From Perognathus longimembris pacificus (Eukaryota; Chordata; Mammalia; Rodentia; Heteromyidae): 64,000 nt of DNA. A model generated the notes under the pieces. The model saw only the letters and a program-made list of their open reading frames with translations, ran no database searches and was not told where the DNA came from. Below, piece by piece: positions 22,686 through 35,300 of the stretch. The stretch's first letter is position 1, and each line of letters begins with the position of its first letter. The position numbers were made by a program, and so were the translations under genes. The DNA lies in NCBI RefSeq assembly GCF_023159225.1, contig NC_063176.1, positions 4,662,963 to 4,726,962 on the forward strand. The letters run 5' to 3'.

Positions 22686-23930
22686 TTGTGTCTCAGCTGA
22701 AGCTGGGGGTCCTGTGGATCATTCCAGCAAGAAGAGTATGTGATGGATTAGATTCCTTCCTAGTGTGGCAAAACGAACTGACCTGGTCAAGTCAAAGTTC
22801 CTTTGCAATGATTCACTTCCTGTTTAAGAAATGAAATGCTTTAGCCCCCTGGGAAAAATTCCTGGCAAAGATTATCATGAATCTAAATAGATTTATTTTG
22901 AAAATTATTGGCAAAAATCATGAACTAAATTTTAATTCCCACCATTTGTTTTTCTGATCTGATGTTCCCAAGTTTTCTGTAGAAACCAACTGTTAAGAAG
23001 CCTTCCCCTAATACTATTGTATCTTGTACATATATTTGGCCTGCCGTACTTCATTTTGGAGAAGAACGTGTGTATGTTATTATTTCCTAATACAATGTTC
23101 AACAGTGGGGTTTGTGCAGAAGACTGGCACTTTCCATTTGTTGCTGGGAGGTAAGTGCTCTGCTCTGCTCACCATGCATGCAGCCTCTGAACCACCAGTT
23201 GGGCACCGCGCCGGGTTCAGCTTCCTCCACAAAAGGCAATGTCTCAATGGAATTTGAAATCAAATTTGTATCTTCCTGTTTTCCACTATCTCTTTAAAAC
23301 ACTTTGGGATCCCTTTGATCAACTCATTTAGTGGTCTTTGTAGGCATTTATGAACATTGAACTGGATATTTGTGTCCTCCTTTTACTTCTTGAGAAGAGA
23401 CACCCAGCCTCAACTGTTCAATTTTCCCTCTCTTTAGATGAACTCACACATATATATTCCCACTTTATGCATCAGTTAGTTTCTATCACCAGTTATGTTG
23501 TAATGTTCAGTGAGTTTATGGTAGAATTTTTAAATAATGTTTATTGTTCTAAATCTCACTTCCAAGTCAAGTTTAATATTCCCTTTTCTTCTAGGGCAAG
23601 AAAAATTAAAATAGTTTAATGACTTATGAAATTTTATTCAAAAGCTAAAAAATTGAGAAATTGACAATAGATTTCTTCAATGAATTTTGGAAGAATTTAC
23701 TTATTTTTAGAAAACCCACACTGGTTGGTCATAACTGTCATCCTGATTACTCAGGGACTAATATCCAAAAGATCACAGTGTGAAGCAAGTAGAAAATCCA
23801 TGAGACTACATCTCCAAAACGAGCAGCAAAAATCAGAGTTGATGTCTTGGCTAAAATGGCACATTGATAGCCCAGGAAAATGACTGGAGTGGAAGAAACC
23901 TTGCATTCAAACCCCAGTATTGCCAAAAAG
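22686..23930 (+). other. 3' flank of gene B, including its presumed 3' UTR
   Basis: The first about 60 nt after the stop still align with gene A. Beyond that the sequence looks unique. No canonical polyadenylation signal is seen until past 23580 (ATTAAA). Confidence 0.4.
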
Positions 23931-23934
23931 AAGA

Positions 23935-24030
23935 AAGAGAGAGAGAGAAAGAAAATAAAAGAGAGAGAGAGAAGGAAGGAAGGAAGGAAGGAAGGAAGGA
24001 AGGAAGGAAGGAAGGAAGGAAGGAAGGAGA
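23935..24030 (+). repeat. (GAAA)n/(GGAA)n microsatellite
   Basis: A purine tract of GAGA/GAAA units followed by about 15 GGAA units. Confidence 0.95.
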
Positions 24031-24071
24031 GAGGTAGGAAAGTGGAAATTAAGGTAATAAATCATCTTTTA

Positions 24072-24150
24072 TATAAGATGTATATTTATTTATTTATTGT
24101 TATTGCAATGGAGATATACAGAGGGGTTATAGGAGTATTTCAACAGGATA
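24072..24150 (-). mobile_element. L1 3'-end fragment
   Basis: Inverted short fragment (ttattgttattgcaatggagatatacagagg). Confidence 0.4.
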
Positions 24151-24479
24151 TGAAATACTAACTTTTGCAAGATGGCAAAAACATCCCACTTACTTTTAAT
24201 ACAAGGAGATGAAATGTCCTATCATCGATTACGGGTGAGGGAAAATTCTACCCACACCATCAGAACCTGGGCAGCACCAATCGCAACAACACACCCACAT
24301 GATAGAATGTATGCTGCGTGTTTAATAAAGACCTAGTAATTCCTACCACCTCTGCCTAAAAATACTGATCCTAGTTTCCTAAACACTGATCTTAGTTGCT
24401 GGGTACTGGTGCCTATGTCTGTAAATGCTGACTGAGATGGTAGTTCAAAGCCATATTCTTAAATTGAAGAAGGGATTGG

Positions 24480-24760
24480 GCCAGGGGGTTGGTAAAACTT
24501 GCACTTGCAGATCCACTCCAGAACACTGGATCCTTCCTTTCGCTAAAACCAGCCCCCTGTGGGTAGACTCCTCCCACATTCCCAGATCCCCAGCTGTTTT
24601 CACTTTCAGTTTTAAATCCTTGCTTCTGTGAAGGTGTCCTCCTGCAGTTCCTGGGTTCTTGATATCTTTCACCCCCTGAGACCACCCACAAGCAACATCG
24701 AGACTTGCAAAAGATCTGAGGGCCAAGGTCAGATTTGTGAACTTTATGCACACCCTCAAA
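24480..24760. other. Unidentified G+C-rich island between genes B and C
   Basis: About 280 bp, clearly richer in G+C than its flanks. The minus strand is open in two frames for about 100 codons, but neither product is recognised. It could be an LTR or old insertion fragment. Confidence 0.3.
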
Positions 24761-25530
24761 CTATTCTTTAAAAAGCTGGTTATTCACACCAGTGTCAGTC
24801 GGGGACTGAAAGTAGAATGGGGATCGGGTTAGGGGATGCAAGGGAAGGTTGGTGGAGTCTCCCTTTAAAAGTAGGGCCTCTTACAGTCCTTGGCTTCGAT
24901 CACAGATTAAGAATGTCTGGAAATGCTAAGAAAACTTAGTGGAGCTTTTATTGAGTGATGGATTATAAAGAGAATTCAAAGGATAATTTACTAAACTCCT
25001 ATACCAGCATGTCTTAACCTACTGCTTTCAAAAGAATCATTTGAAGAAAGACTGGGAAATTCTGACCAAGTTTAAGAGAAGCCATAATGTAATACAGAAT
25101 TAAGGCAAAGATATAAAGTAATTTTAATCATAAGTAACTCATCCTTATGTTTCTTATAGTCAGTGAAATGAAAGATAAAGTTTAAATTTAAATAATTCTT
25201 CAGATAAGCTGCATTTACTACAACCTTAGTAAAACTATAATGATAGATAACCAAAAATTAGTTTAAATCTTATATAATATCTTCTTTCAAGCCTGCTAAT
25301 TACATCCTAAAGCAGCAGGTAAAGTAAAATAATAACACAGTTAACATGTAAGTGCACGGTAATTCGGTCTCAGATCATTGCCCAAATAAACCTAAAAGGA
25401 ATCTTACATTAACTTTTACAATCTTTCTTTTAACTTTTACAATCTTGAAGTCACAAAGTTCTGTTTATTCTTTTGTAGGTTGTGTGTGTACCTTGAACTG
25501 TAGTGTTGTGCTTTTGTTGTTTGATTTCCT

Positions 25531-25543
25531 CATGAATATTAAC
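25531..25543 (+). promoter_or_regulatory. HNF1-like half-site of gene C
   Basis: CATGAATATTAAC has a perfect ATTAAC half and a weak left half, 68-80 bp before the ATG. The position matches the elements of B and D. An A-rich AATAAAAAATAAAAA stretch follows and could serve as a TATA substitute. Confidence 0.4.
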
Positions 25544-25610
25544 AATAAAAAATAAAAATCAAGAGAGGAAAAAGAAGCTACAACAGAAAAAAAAATTCTG
25601 TTGCTCCAAA

Positions 25611-26334
25611 ATGTCTTTGAAATGGACTTCAGTATGTCTTCTGGTACAACTCATGTGTTTTCTTACTCCTGGAAAGTCTGGGAAACTGCTGATGTTACCC
25701 ATGGAGTATAGCCATTGGATCAACGTCAAAATCATCCTGGAAGAGCTTGTGCAGAGAGGTCATGAGGTGACTGTCCTAGCATCTTCTGCTTCCATTGCAG
25801 TGGATTCCAGCAAATCATCTACTATTAAATTTGAGGTTTATTCTACATCTTTGGATAAAAATGACTTCGAAAATGTTTTCAAATATTGGATCAATGAATG
25901 GATATATGAACTTCCAAAATATTCATTTTGGAAAGCCTATTCAGAAATGCAAAGAACATTCATGCATTTCTCTGATGTCAATGAAAGGCTCTGCAAAGAT
26001 GTCGTGTTCAACAAGAAACTTATGGCAAAACTACAAAAATCAAAATTTGACGTGGTTCTAGCAGACCCTGTGGTTCCCTGCGGAGAGCTGCTGGCTGATC
26101 TACTCGGCATTCCTTTTGTGTACACGCTCCACTTCTTCCCTGGCTACACCTATGAGAAGTACTGTGGTGGAATTCCAGTCCCTCCTTCTTATGTGCCCGT
26201 TCCTATATCGGGACTCACTGATCGAATGACATTCTTGGAGAGGGTGAAAAATATGATATTTGTGATGTTTTTTGACTTTGGATTAGAAATATTTAATGAG
26301 AAGAGGTGGAATCAGTTTTACAGTGAAGTTCTAG
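25611..26334 (+). CDS. UGT2B: Gene C exon 1
   Basis: The 724 nt encode [17 protein letters not shown] through FYSEVLG, with a hydrophobic signal peptide, His35 and Asp152 in [17 protein letters not shown]. The donor is gtaagc at 26335. Confidence 0.95.
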
Positions 26335-29300
26335 GTAAGCTACATCATTAAATGTTCCTTTGAAATCCAAACTTTTCTGTCCCTTTGTTCATGAGTTTAT
26401 TTAAGTATTATGATAAAATGAGAAGCATAATGAAATCAGAAGATGGAGTAAAAGTAGAATGTGATGATATAAGAGTGGAAGATGGCCCATTCATCTCAGA
26501 AAAACTATGGAAGGATTGCTTTTATGGAGCTGGTTAGAACCTGTGACCATCCCTCTTCAGAATAGCAGAGGATATATTAACCTTAAAAATGAAACCACTC
26601 AATTTTTTCTCAGAGAAATTGCTTACTCATTTTATTTTGCATTTCTTTCTTGTTAAAGATCTGTAATGAAAACACTCAGTAAATGTCTTACTAGCCATTA
26701 AAATAGTTATCTATAATGAGAGAAATCCTTTGCAATTAATTTTTCAAAATCTAAGCTATGACTTCCAATGTGTATATATATTATATGTGTGTATACACCC
26801 TTATGCGCGTGTGTGTGTGTGTGTGTGTGTGTGTGCTCTCACCTGCATGTGGGTAGTTAATCTTATCAATCTCCTAATAGGGACAAAGTAACAGGAATTT
26901 AGTTGTATCCTTTGAAAGCTCACAGTTTGCTTGGAGAACCCGGATCAAGAGTATTACTTCCGGGGGTGGGAATATGGCCTAGGAGCAAGAGTACTTGCCT
27001 TGTATACATGAAGCCCTGGGTTCGATTCCTCAGCACCACCTACCTAGAAAAAGCCAGAAGTGGCACTGTGGCTCCAGAGGTAGAGTGCTAGCCTTGAACA
27101 AAAAGAACCCAGGGACAGTGCTAAAGCCCAGTGGTCAAGCTCCAAGTCTGGAAAAAAAAAAAAGAATATTACTGGCTAAACTATAAAAATTACACTGAAG
27201 TATTCTAGGAAAGTTATATCTGACAGTGTAATGTTATTAAATGAGTTTAATGATAAAAACTGCTTTGAATTCATATTTGCTACTTTCATAGCTTTGAGAT
27301 AATATAATTTATATAGTATAGTATGTGTGGACATTTATATTTATCAAAACAAAATGTCTATCTTGCCTACATTATACCAAGTAATTTCAGGAAATCATAT
27401 AGCACACATTTCCTTACTACCATGTTTGATTATAATTTTTTTATTGTATTCAGGGAGACCCACTACAATATTTGAAGCAATGAGCAAAGCTGATATATGG
27501 CTCATTCGAACTTACTGGGATATTGAATTTCCTCGCCCACTCTTACCAAATTTTGAATTTATAGGAGGATTCCACTGCAAACCTGCCAAACCTCTGCCTA
27601 AGGTAAATCTGTTCCCATCTGCCTTATTGGTTTTCACTGCATGCCCATTGGAAATGATTCTGCCTTCTTTATTCAAGGAGTTTGACTGGAATGAGAGAGA
27701 TAAGAATGGTATAAAGTATCCTGTTGAATATTATAGACTTACATTTCTATCCCATCAGAGCTAACAGTGTTTCATTACTATCATGAAAACAACGTAGAGT
27801 AACTAGGTGCCTTGGAGACTATGGTCAGGAAATGTAACATCTGGTTATGGAATTTTCAAGAGAGAATAAACCATTCATTTAAAGAATATTTGTAAAGTAA
27901 AAGCTGAATATGTAAACATGGAGACACAATTCTTAAAAAACACCTACCTCATATTTACTTCATTTAAGAAATTTATAAAGTAATAAGCAATTATATGAAA
28001 GTGTTACCATAGGGAAATACATCAATATTAAGGAAAGAGATGGCAGACATTACAGATAACACTGTAGATTTGCTCATAAATTGAGATCTTAACTGAATGA
28101 GTGCCAAAAGAGGTGAAGAGATGAGGCAGGAGAGAGAAAAACAGAATCATAAGGATACCTCTGAATAACTCTAATCTTAGTTTAGCAGGAAGAGGTCAAT
28201 AAAAATGCAAATTCACTGGGCACCAGTGGCTCACACCTATAATTCTAACTGCTCAGGAGGCTGAAATCTGAGGATCATGGTTCAAAGCCAGCCAGGGCAG
28301 AGAAGTCCCCATGAGACTCTTATCTCCAATTAACCACTCAAAAACCCAAAGTGGTGCGGTGGCTCAAAATGCTGTAGTGCTATCCTTGAGCAAAAGAGCT
28401 CAGAGACAGTGCCTAGTCCCTGAGTTCAAGCCCGATGACTGACACACATTTTTTTTTAAAATGCATGGCAGAGGAAGTGGGGGGAAATGCAAATGATTCT
28501 GAAGAGGTAAGTAGGAGCCAGAGTATTATTACTTTGAAACATTGATAGATGTCTTTACAACCAGCCAGGCTATGATGGCACATCTGTATTCCTAGTTACT
28601 CAGGAGACTGAATCTGAGGTTGTGGTTCAAAGCCAGCTTGGCAGAAAAGTCTGTGAGACTCTTATATCCAATTAACCACCCAAAGGACATAAGTGGAATT
28701 ATGGCTCAAATGTTAGAGCGCCTGCCTTGAGCAGAAAAGCTCGAAGATGGTGCCCAGGCCTTGAATTTGAACACCAGGAGCAGTGCAAAAAAAAAAAAAT
28801 AATAATAATAATGATTGAGTATGGAAGCAGCACTAGAGGCAAGGCTCAATGGTAGCGTGTCACCAGAAGAAGTGAAGCGTGAACTTGAATTCAGACTCAG
28901 GCACTACACACAAAAATGGTAAGCATGGAACGACATGAGATTTTTTTTTTAAAGAATACCTCTAAATACTTTTACCATGTTAGATGGCAAAGACAGAAGA
29001 TAATGAAAATGGAAAATATTTAATTGCAAGAACAAAGGCAGCAAGTAATGGAAACTAGAGCAGAAGGTTCATAGAGATAATTATGCCAACTCACATGTTA
29101 AAAGTCCAAGCTCATGTTGTGTTATGTAGAAAATGAAAATTAGTACAGATAAAAACCCTAGTGTAGGGGCTGGGAATATGGCCTAGTGGCAAGAGCGCTT
29201 GCCCCCTACACATGAAGCTCTCGGTTCGATTCCCCAGCACCACATATATGGAAAATGGCCAGAAGGGGCTCAGGTGGCAGAGTGCTAGCCTTGAGCGGGA

Positions 29301-32300
29301 AGAAGCCAGGGAAGGTGCTCAGTCCCTGAGTCCAAGGCCCAGGACTGGCAAAAAAAAATAATAAATAAATAAATAAATAAATACCCTAGTGTAGAATTAT
29401 CTAGAGAGATAGGGGCTGTCGTAATCATTGATGCCTTTGTTTGTTTTGCAAATTATCTCATAAATGACTGAACTTTCTCGTGTACTTTACCTACCTAGGT
29501 TTTTGTGGTTGTGTGTGTGTGTGTTTTTTTACTGCGATGTTTTCAGTTGTTTCTTTTTTCTTTCTTTATTTTTCCTTTGGTTTATTCCCTGTTATCATTG
29601 TCTGTACCCTTTGTCTTGTACGTCATAAGTTTATCTGGCTTGGGATAGAGAAGAATCATAGAAATGGTGAGACAAAGGGCAAACCAATGCAACAATGATA
29701 CTGGACACCATGTTGGAAATGAACTTTACATCTGGGGCGGCAGGGAGGGGTGGAGGGAGAAGTGGGAGAAAATGAGGGAGGGGGTGACACTGTCACCCCC
29801 TGGGGGGGACTTCCGGGAAGATGGTGGAGGAACTGCAGAGCCCTAGCTGAGCTCCCTCTGAGATCGCAGTTTTCTCACCCCATAGAAACTTTTCCTCCTA
29901 GAAAGAGAGCCAGAGTAAGTTCTCACAGTACAGGGATTCTGGCCAGGAAGGAAAAATCCACTTTGCTCATCTGAAAACACAGATTTGAGCCCCTTGCGGC
30001 ATCCCTGCCGCCACGCCAGTGCTGGACCCAGCACAGCGCCCAGCACAGCAACCTGCACTCCACGCAGCTAAAGCACACAGCTTAGACCAGGGAGAAAGAC
30101 TCCAGATGGCGGCTGAGCATGGATGACCTGAAATCGCAGAGAAAGTATGAGTACCCCACGAAAGATATTCTCACTTGCGCCCACAGAGCAGCTTCTGGAA
30201 GGCAGCCCTTCCCCCACAGCCAGAGCAAAGTGCCATCTTGGCCACTGGCATAGAGTCAGACCAGATTGGAACTAAAGCGGGCCTGCGGAAAGCGAGGACA
30301 AAGGAGCCATCTTTGAAAAGGTCAAGAGGGACCGACCAGTGAGAGCCAGCTCCACCCAGGAGAACGCCCCCTGCCCAGGCGGGATGAACAGTTCCTGAGA
30401 CAGATAAATGGTCCCGTCACAGAGGAAGCCCAATTCCCAGCCCAAAACGAAGCTGTATTCCATAGCCACCTCTGCCAAGGAGGCCGCCCCGCCCAGGAGG
30501 GAGGAGCCTCCCCCAGGAAAACGACTAGCAGGCGGGTAAACCAGGCCAGAGGCGCCCCGCCCTGCTGAGTCCACAGGCTATTCAAACCCAAGCGTTAAAG
30601 GCCGTGGTCCCACAGCAGACAGAGGAGCCACGGTTCCCGAGACTGCTCATGTTCCCACCTACAGAGGATGCACAAGGCCTACCTGCAAGCTGTGCAAACC
30701 ACAGAGACCCAGGATTGCAACAACACAGGAGAAGGGTCAGAGCAGATCCACCCCTTGCAAACTGAAAGCGAGTCAAAACAGCCAATCAGGAAAATAGGCT
30801 GCATAACATGGCTAGGAAACCAGAGTCTGGGGAAAGACCACCCAAACAAGGAGGACTCTATTTTTTTTTCTTTCTTTTCAAACATTTTTAAATTTTTTTT
30901 TAAATTTTTTCACTTCTAAAACATTGTTGGGTTTTTTTTTCCATTTTTACCTGTTTGTTTTATCAAGTTTTTGTTTGTTTATTTTGGTTGTTCATTTTTC
31001 TGGTTTTTTCCTATTTATTTTTTCTTTTTTAAATAATTTTTCTCTGTTTTGTACATCTGTCTTCCAGTATTTTTACTTTATTCCTTTCTTTGCGTTCTCT
31101 TTCTTTAAAAATTACTTTCCTATGAATAACACCTCCACTCCTTTCTGCTAACTCTCCATTGTCTATCATTTTAACCTTGTTCTCTCTACTGATTCTACTC
31201 TTCTCCACATTTCCACGTCACTGAAATTAAACCAAAATCACCACCCCCCCCCAATACATTTTACTCTGTTCTCTTTACTACCTCTAACTTACCCTCCTGA
31301 TTTACTGCCTGGACATCCAGGCTCCATTGACTCCTGGTTATTAGATAGAGGGAATCCCTGCTCAATCCAAGTGAATCAAAGGGGTTCATAGAGAAAGCCA
31401 GTCCTGAAAGAACTTAATATAAGAACAAGAATGGCTTATAGGGTTGTAACAGTAAATAAGTAACTACTGAATACAGGGCCAGGATCAGTTGTTATATTGA
31501 AATTGTATTCTTTAGGAACACCAAACCTAATTTTATAGACAGGTATACAAGGTATCTGTATATAATTGTGAACTTATAAGATTTACACAACAGTGCTTGG
31601 TAAGGGATGCTTTGGGACTTAAATGGTGCTCACAGGTGCTTGTAGATAGGCATTCCTAATCCAAATGGGCAGAAGGAACACAAGAAAGATGGCAAACAAT
31701 GAAGTCTTATCCCCCACTCAAAACAAGCCGGAAGCAGAGCAGTCAATCAAAGACATAGAAGAGAACCCCGAAAATGGTCTACAAAGTCTACTGAAAAACA
31801 TAATAAATGTAAAGTTTGAATCTCTTCAGTCAATTATTCTAGAGCGTGAGGAGGCAAATCAAAAATTAATGGAGAATTTCATGGCATCCACAAATAGAAA
31901 GATAAATGAACTTCAAGAGTCAAATGAAAAGATAGCTAACCAGCTTAAAGATTTGAGAGACAACACTCAAAACCAAAGTAATGAAGTTAATGAAGTAAAG
32001 AAGTCCATACAGGACCTAGGAAATGAGATGGAAATCATCAGGAAAGACCAGTTAGAAGGAAAAGAGATTCGAAATCAAGTAGCTAGCCTACAGTCCTGAC
32101 TAACTGAAGCAGAGGATCAAATCTCAGGAGCTGAAGATTCCCTACATTCTATGGAGAAAGATCAAAAATCAATACAAATCCAGTCCAATCAACAAAACAG
32201 ATCGCTACAGGAGATTCAAGACACGATCAGGAAGCCCAATTTAAGGATAATAGGTAATGAGGAAAACTTGGAGAAAGAAGTTAATGGGATAGGCAACCCA

Positions 32301-35300
32301 TTTAACAGAATGTTAGCTGAGAACTTCCCAAATATCCAGAAGGAAAGGCCTATACAGATACAAGAAAGATTTAGAACCCCAAACCAACCAGACCAGAATA
32401 GGACATCCCACAGATAAATTGTGATCAAAACAGGATCCGTAGAGTACAAGGAAAGAATACTTAAAGCTGTTAGGGAGAAGAAAACAATCTCATATAAAGG
32501 AAAAGCAATCAGAATTACCTCAGACTTCTCAGCAGAGACCATGAAAGCAAGGAGAGCATGGAATGATGTATACCAAAAACTAAATTAAAATAACTACCAA
32601 CCAAGAATTCTGAACCCAACCAAACTCTCATTCTTAGCCGAAGGTCAAATAAAAGTCTTCCACAGTAAGGAAAAACTGAAACAATATATCTCCACCCAAC
32701 CAGCTTTACAGAAAACCCTCAAAGATATACTATACAGGGAAAATAATCAAGATCCCAATACAGTCAGAGAAATGAACCCTAAATAGTAAACATCACACCA
32801 AGAAATGGGAAGACACAGCTTTTAACAAGATACTGATAATGAAAGGAACAGACGATCATCTCTCAATCCTAACTCTCAACATTAATGGACTTAATTCTCC
32901 AATCAAACAACATAGGCTCATAAGTTGGATCAAAAAACAAGATCCATTTTTCTGCTGTCTCCAAGAGACACATCTATCCAGCAAAAGTAAACATCTTCTA
33001 AAAGTGAAAGGCTGGAATCAAATCTATCAAGCAAATGGCCCCCATAGGAAGGCCGGAGTTGCAATCCTAGTATCAGACAACATTGACTTCAAATTTAAAA
33101 AGGTAAGAGACAAAGAAGGTTACTACATACTAGTTAGGGATCTCTCCTACAGGAAGATATAACCATTCTAAATATCTACTCACCAAATGCAGGAGCACCC
33201 AACTTCATCAAACAAACACTACTGACTCTAAAAACACTCATAGACCCAAACACATTGATAGTTGGGGACTTCAACATTCCACTATCACCTCTAGACAGAT
33301 CAACACGCCAAAAACTGAACAAAGAAACCACAGAACTAAATAATTGCATAGACCAACTAGACTTAACCGACATCTACAGAATATTCCACCCAGCAACAAC
33401 AGAATACACATTCTTCTCCGCAGCACATGGAACCTTCTCCAAAATAGATCACACCTTAGGGCACAAAGAAAATCTGTACAAATTCAGAAGTATCAAAACC
33501 ATTCCCTGCATTCTCTCAGATCACAATGGAATAAAATTAGAGCTCAACTCAAATAGCCACCACAGAAATTCCTACAATTCGTGGAGACTAAACAACACAC
33601 TGCTGAACCATCAGTGGGTCATTGAAGAAATTAAAACGGAAATTCAAATGTTTATGGAATTCAATCAAGATGAGGACACAAAGTACCAGCTCCTTTGGGA
33701 CACAGCAAAGGCAGTACTCAGAGGAAAATTTATATCTCTGAGTTCATACACCAACAAACTGGAGAAACAGCAACTCAATAATTTAAGGAATCACCTTAAT
33801 TTCCTTGAGAGAGAACAACAAGCCAAACCCCAAGTCAATAGACGGAAGCAAATAATTAAAATCAAATCAGAATTAAATCAATTAGAGACGAAAAAAACCA
33901 TCGAAAGAATCAACAAAACAAAGAGTTGGTTCTTTGAAAAAATCAACAAGATAGACAGAACCCTGGCAAACCTGACCAAAAAACGAGGGCAGCACACTCA
34001 AATAAACAAGATAAGAGATGAAACAGGTAACATCACCACAGAAATAACCGAAATTCAGAAAATAATAAGGGACTATTTTCAAACCTTTATGCCAACAACT
34101 TCAAGAACTTAGAAGAAATGGATGATTTCCTAGAAAAAATTCATATCCCCAAACTTAACCATTAAGATTTAAACCTTCTAAACAGACCCATATCCAGTAT
34201 TGAAACAGAAACGGCAATAAATGTTCTCCTATCCAAGAAAAGCCCAGGTCCAGACGGATTCACTGCAGAATTCTACAAGGCCTTCAAAACAGAACTCACT
34301 CCAATATTTCTCAAACTCTTCAATGAAATTGAAAGAGAACGTTCACTGCCAGACTCATTTTATGAAGCCAGTATAACCCTCATCTCCAAACCAGGCAGGG
34401 ACTCATCTCGGAAAGAGGACTATAGACCGATTTCCCCGATGAACATAGATGCAAAAATTCTCAACAAAATTGTGGCCATTCGACTTCAACAGGTCATCAA
34501 AAAAATCATACACAACAATCAAACTGGATTCATCCCAGGGATGCAGAGTTGGTTTAATATACACAAGTCAATTAATCCACCACATCAACCAGAACAAGGT
34601 AAAGAACCACATGTTTTTATCTCTGGATGCGGAAAAAGCGTTCGATAAAATCCAGCACACATTTATGCTAAAAGCCGTGGAAAACTGGGATTCTAGGGAA
34701 CGTTCCTGAATATAATCAAGGCAGTTTATGACAAACCAACAGCAAGCATAACTCTAAATGGTGAAAAACTAAAGCCATTCCCTTTAAAATCAGGGACAAG
34801 GCAGGGATGACCACTCTCTCCCCTGCCCTTCAATGTAGTACTGGAATTCCTAACCAGAGCAATTAGGCAAGAAGAAAATATAAAGGGGATCCAAATAGGA
34901 AAAGATGAAGTTAAACTTTCTCTCTTCGCAGATAACATGATCCTATACCTAAAAAATCCCATAAACTCTACCCCCAAGCTACTAGAGCTGATCCAAAACG
35001 TTGGCAAAGTTGCAGGATATAAAATAAACCCTCAAAAATCAATGGCCTTTCTCTATGCTAACGACCCAAAGACCGAGGCTGAAATCAGGAAAGCAACTCC
35101 TTTTGCAATAGCCCCCAAAAACATAAAATACCTAGGAATAACCTTAACCAAAGAAGTGAAAGACCTCTTTGAGGAGAACTTTAAAAGCTTGAAAAATGAA
35201 ATTAAGTCAGAACTAAGGAAATGGAAAAACCTCCCATGCTCCTGGATTGGGAGGATTAATATAATCTAAATGGCAATATTGCCAAAGGCAATCTACAAAT

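Noticed and set aside
24413..24759. Two overlapping 100-codon minus-strand ORFs
   Set aside because: They overlap in different frames with no recognisable family; more likely non-coding sequence of higher G+C.
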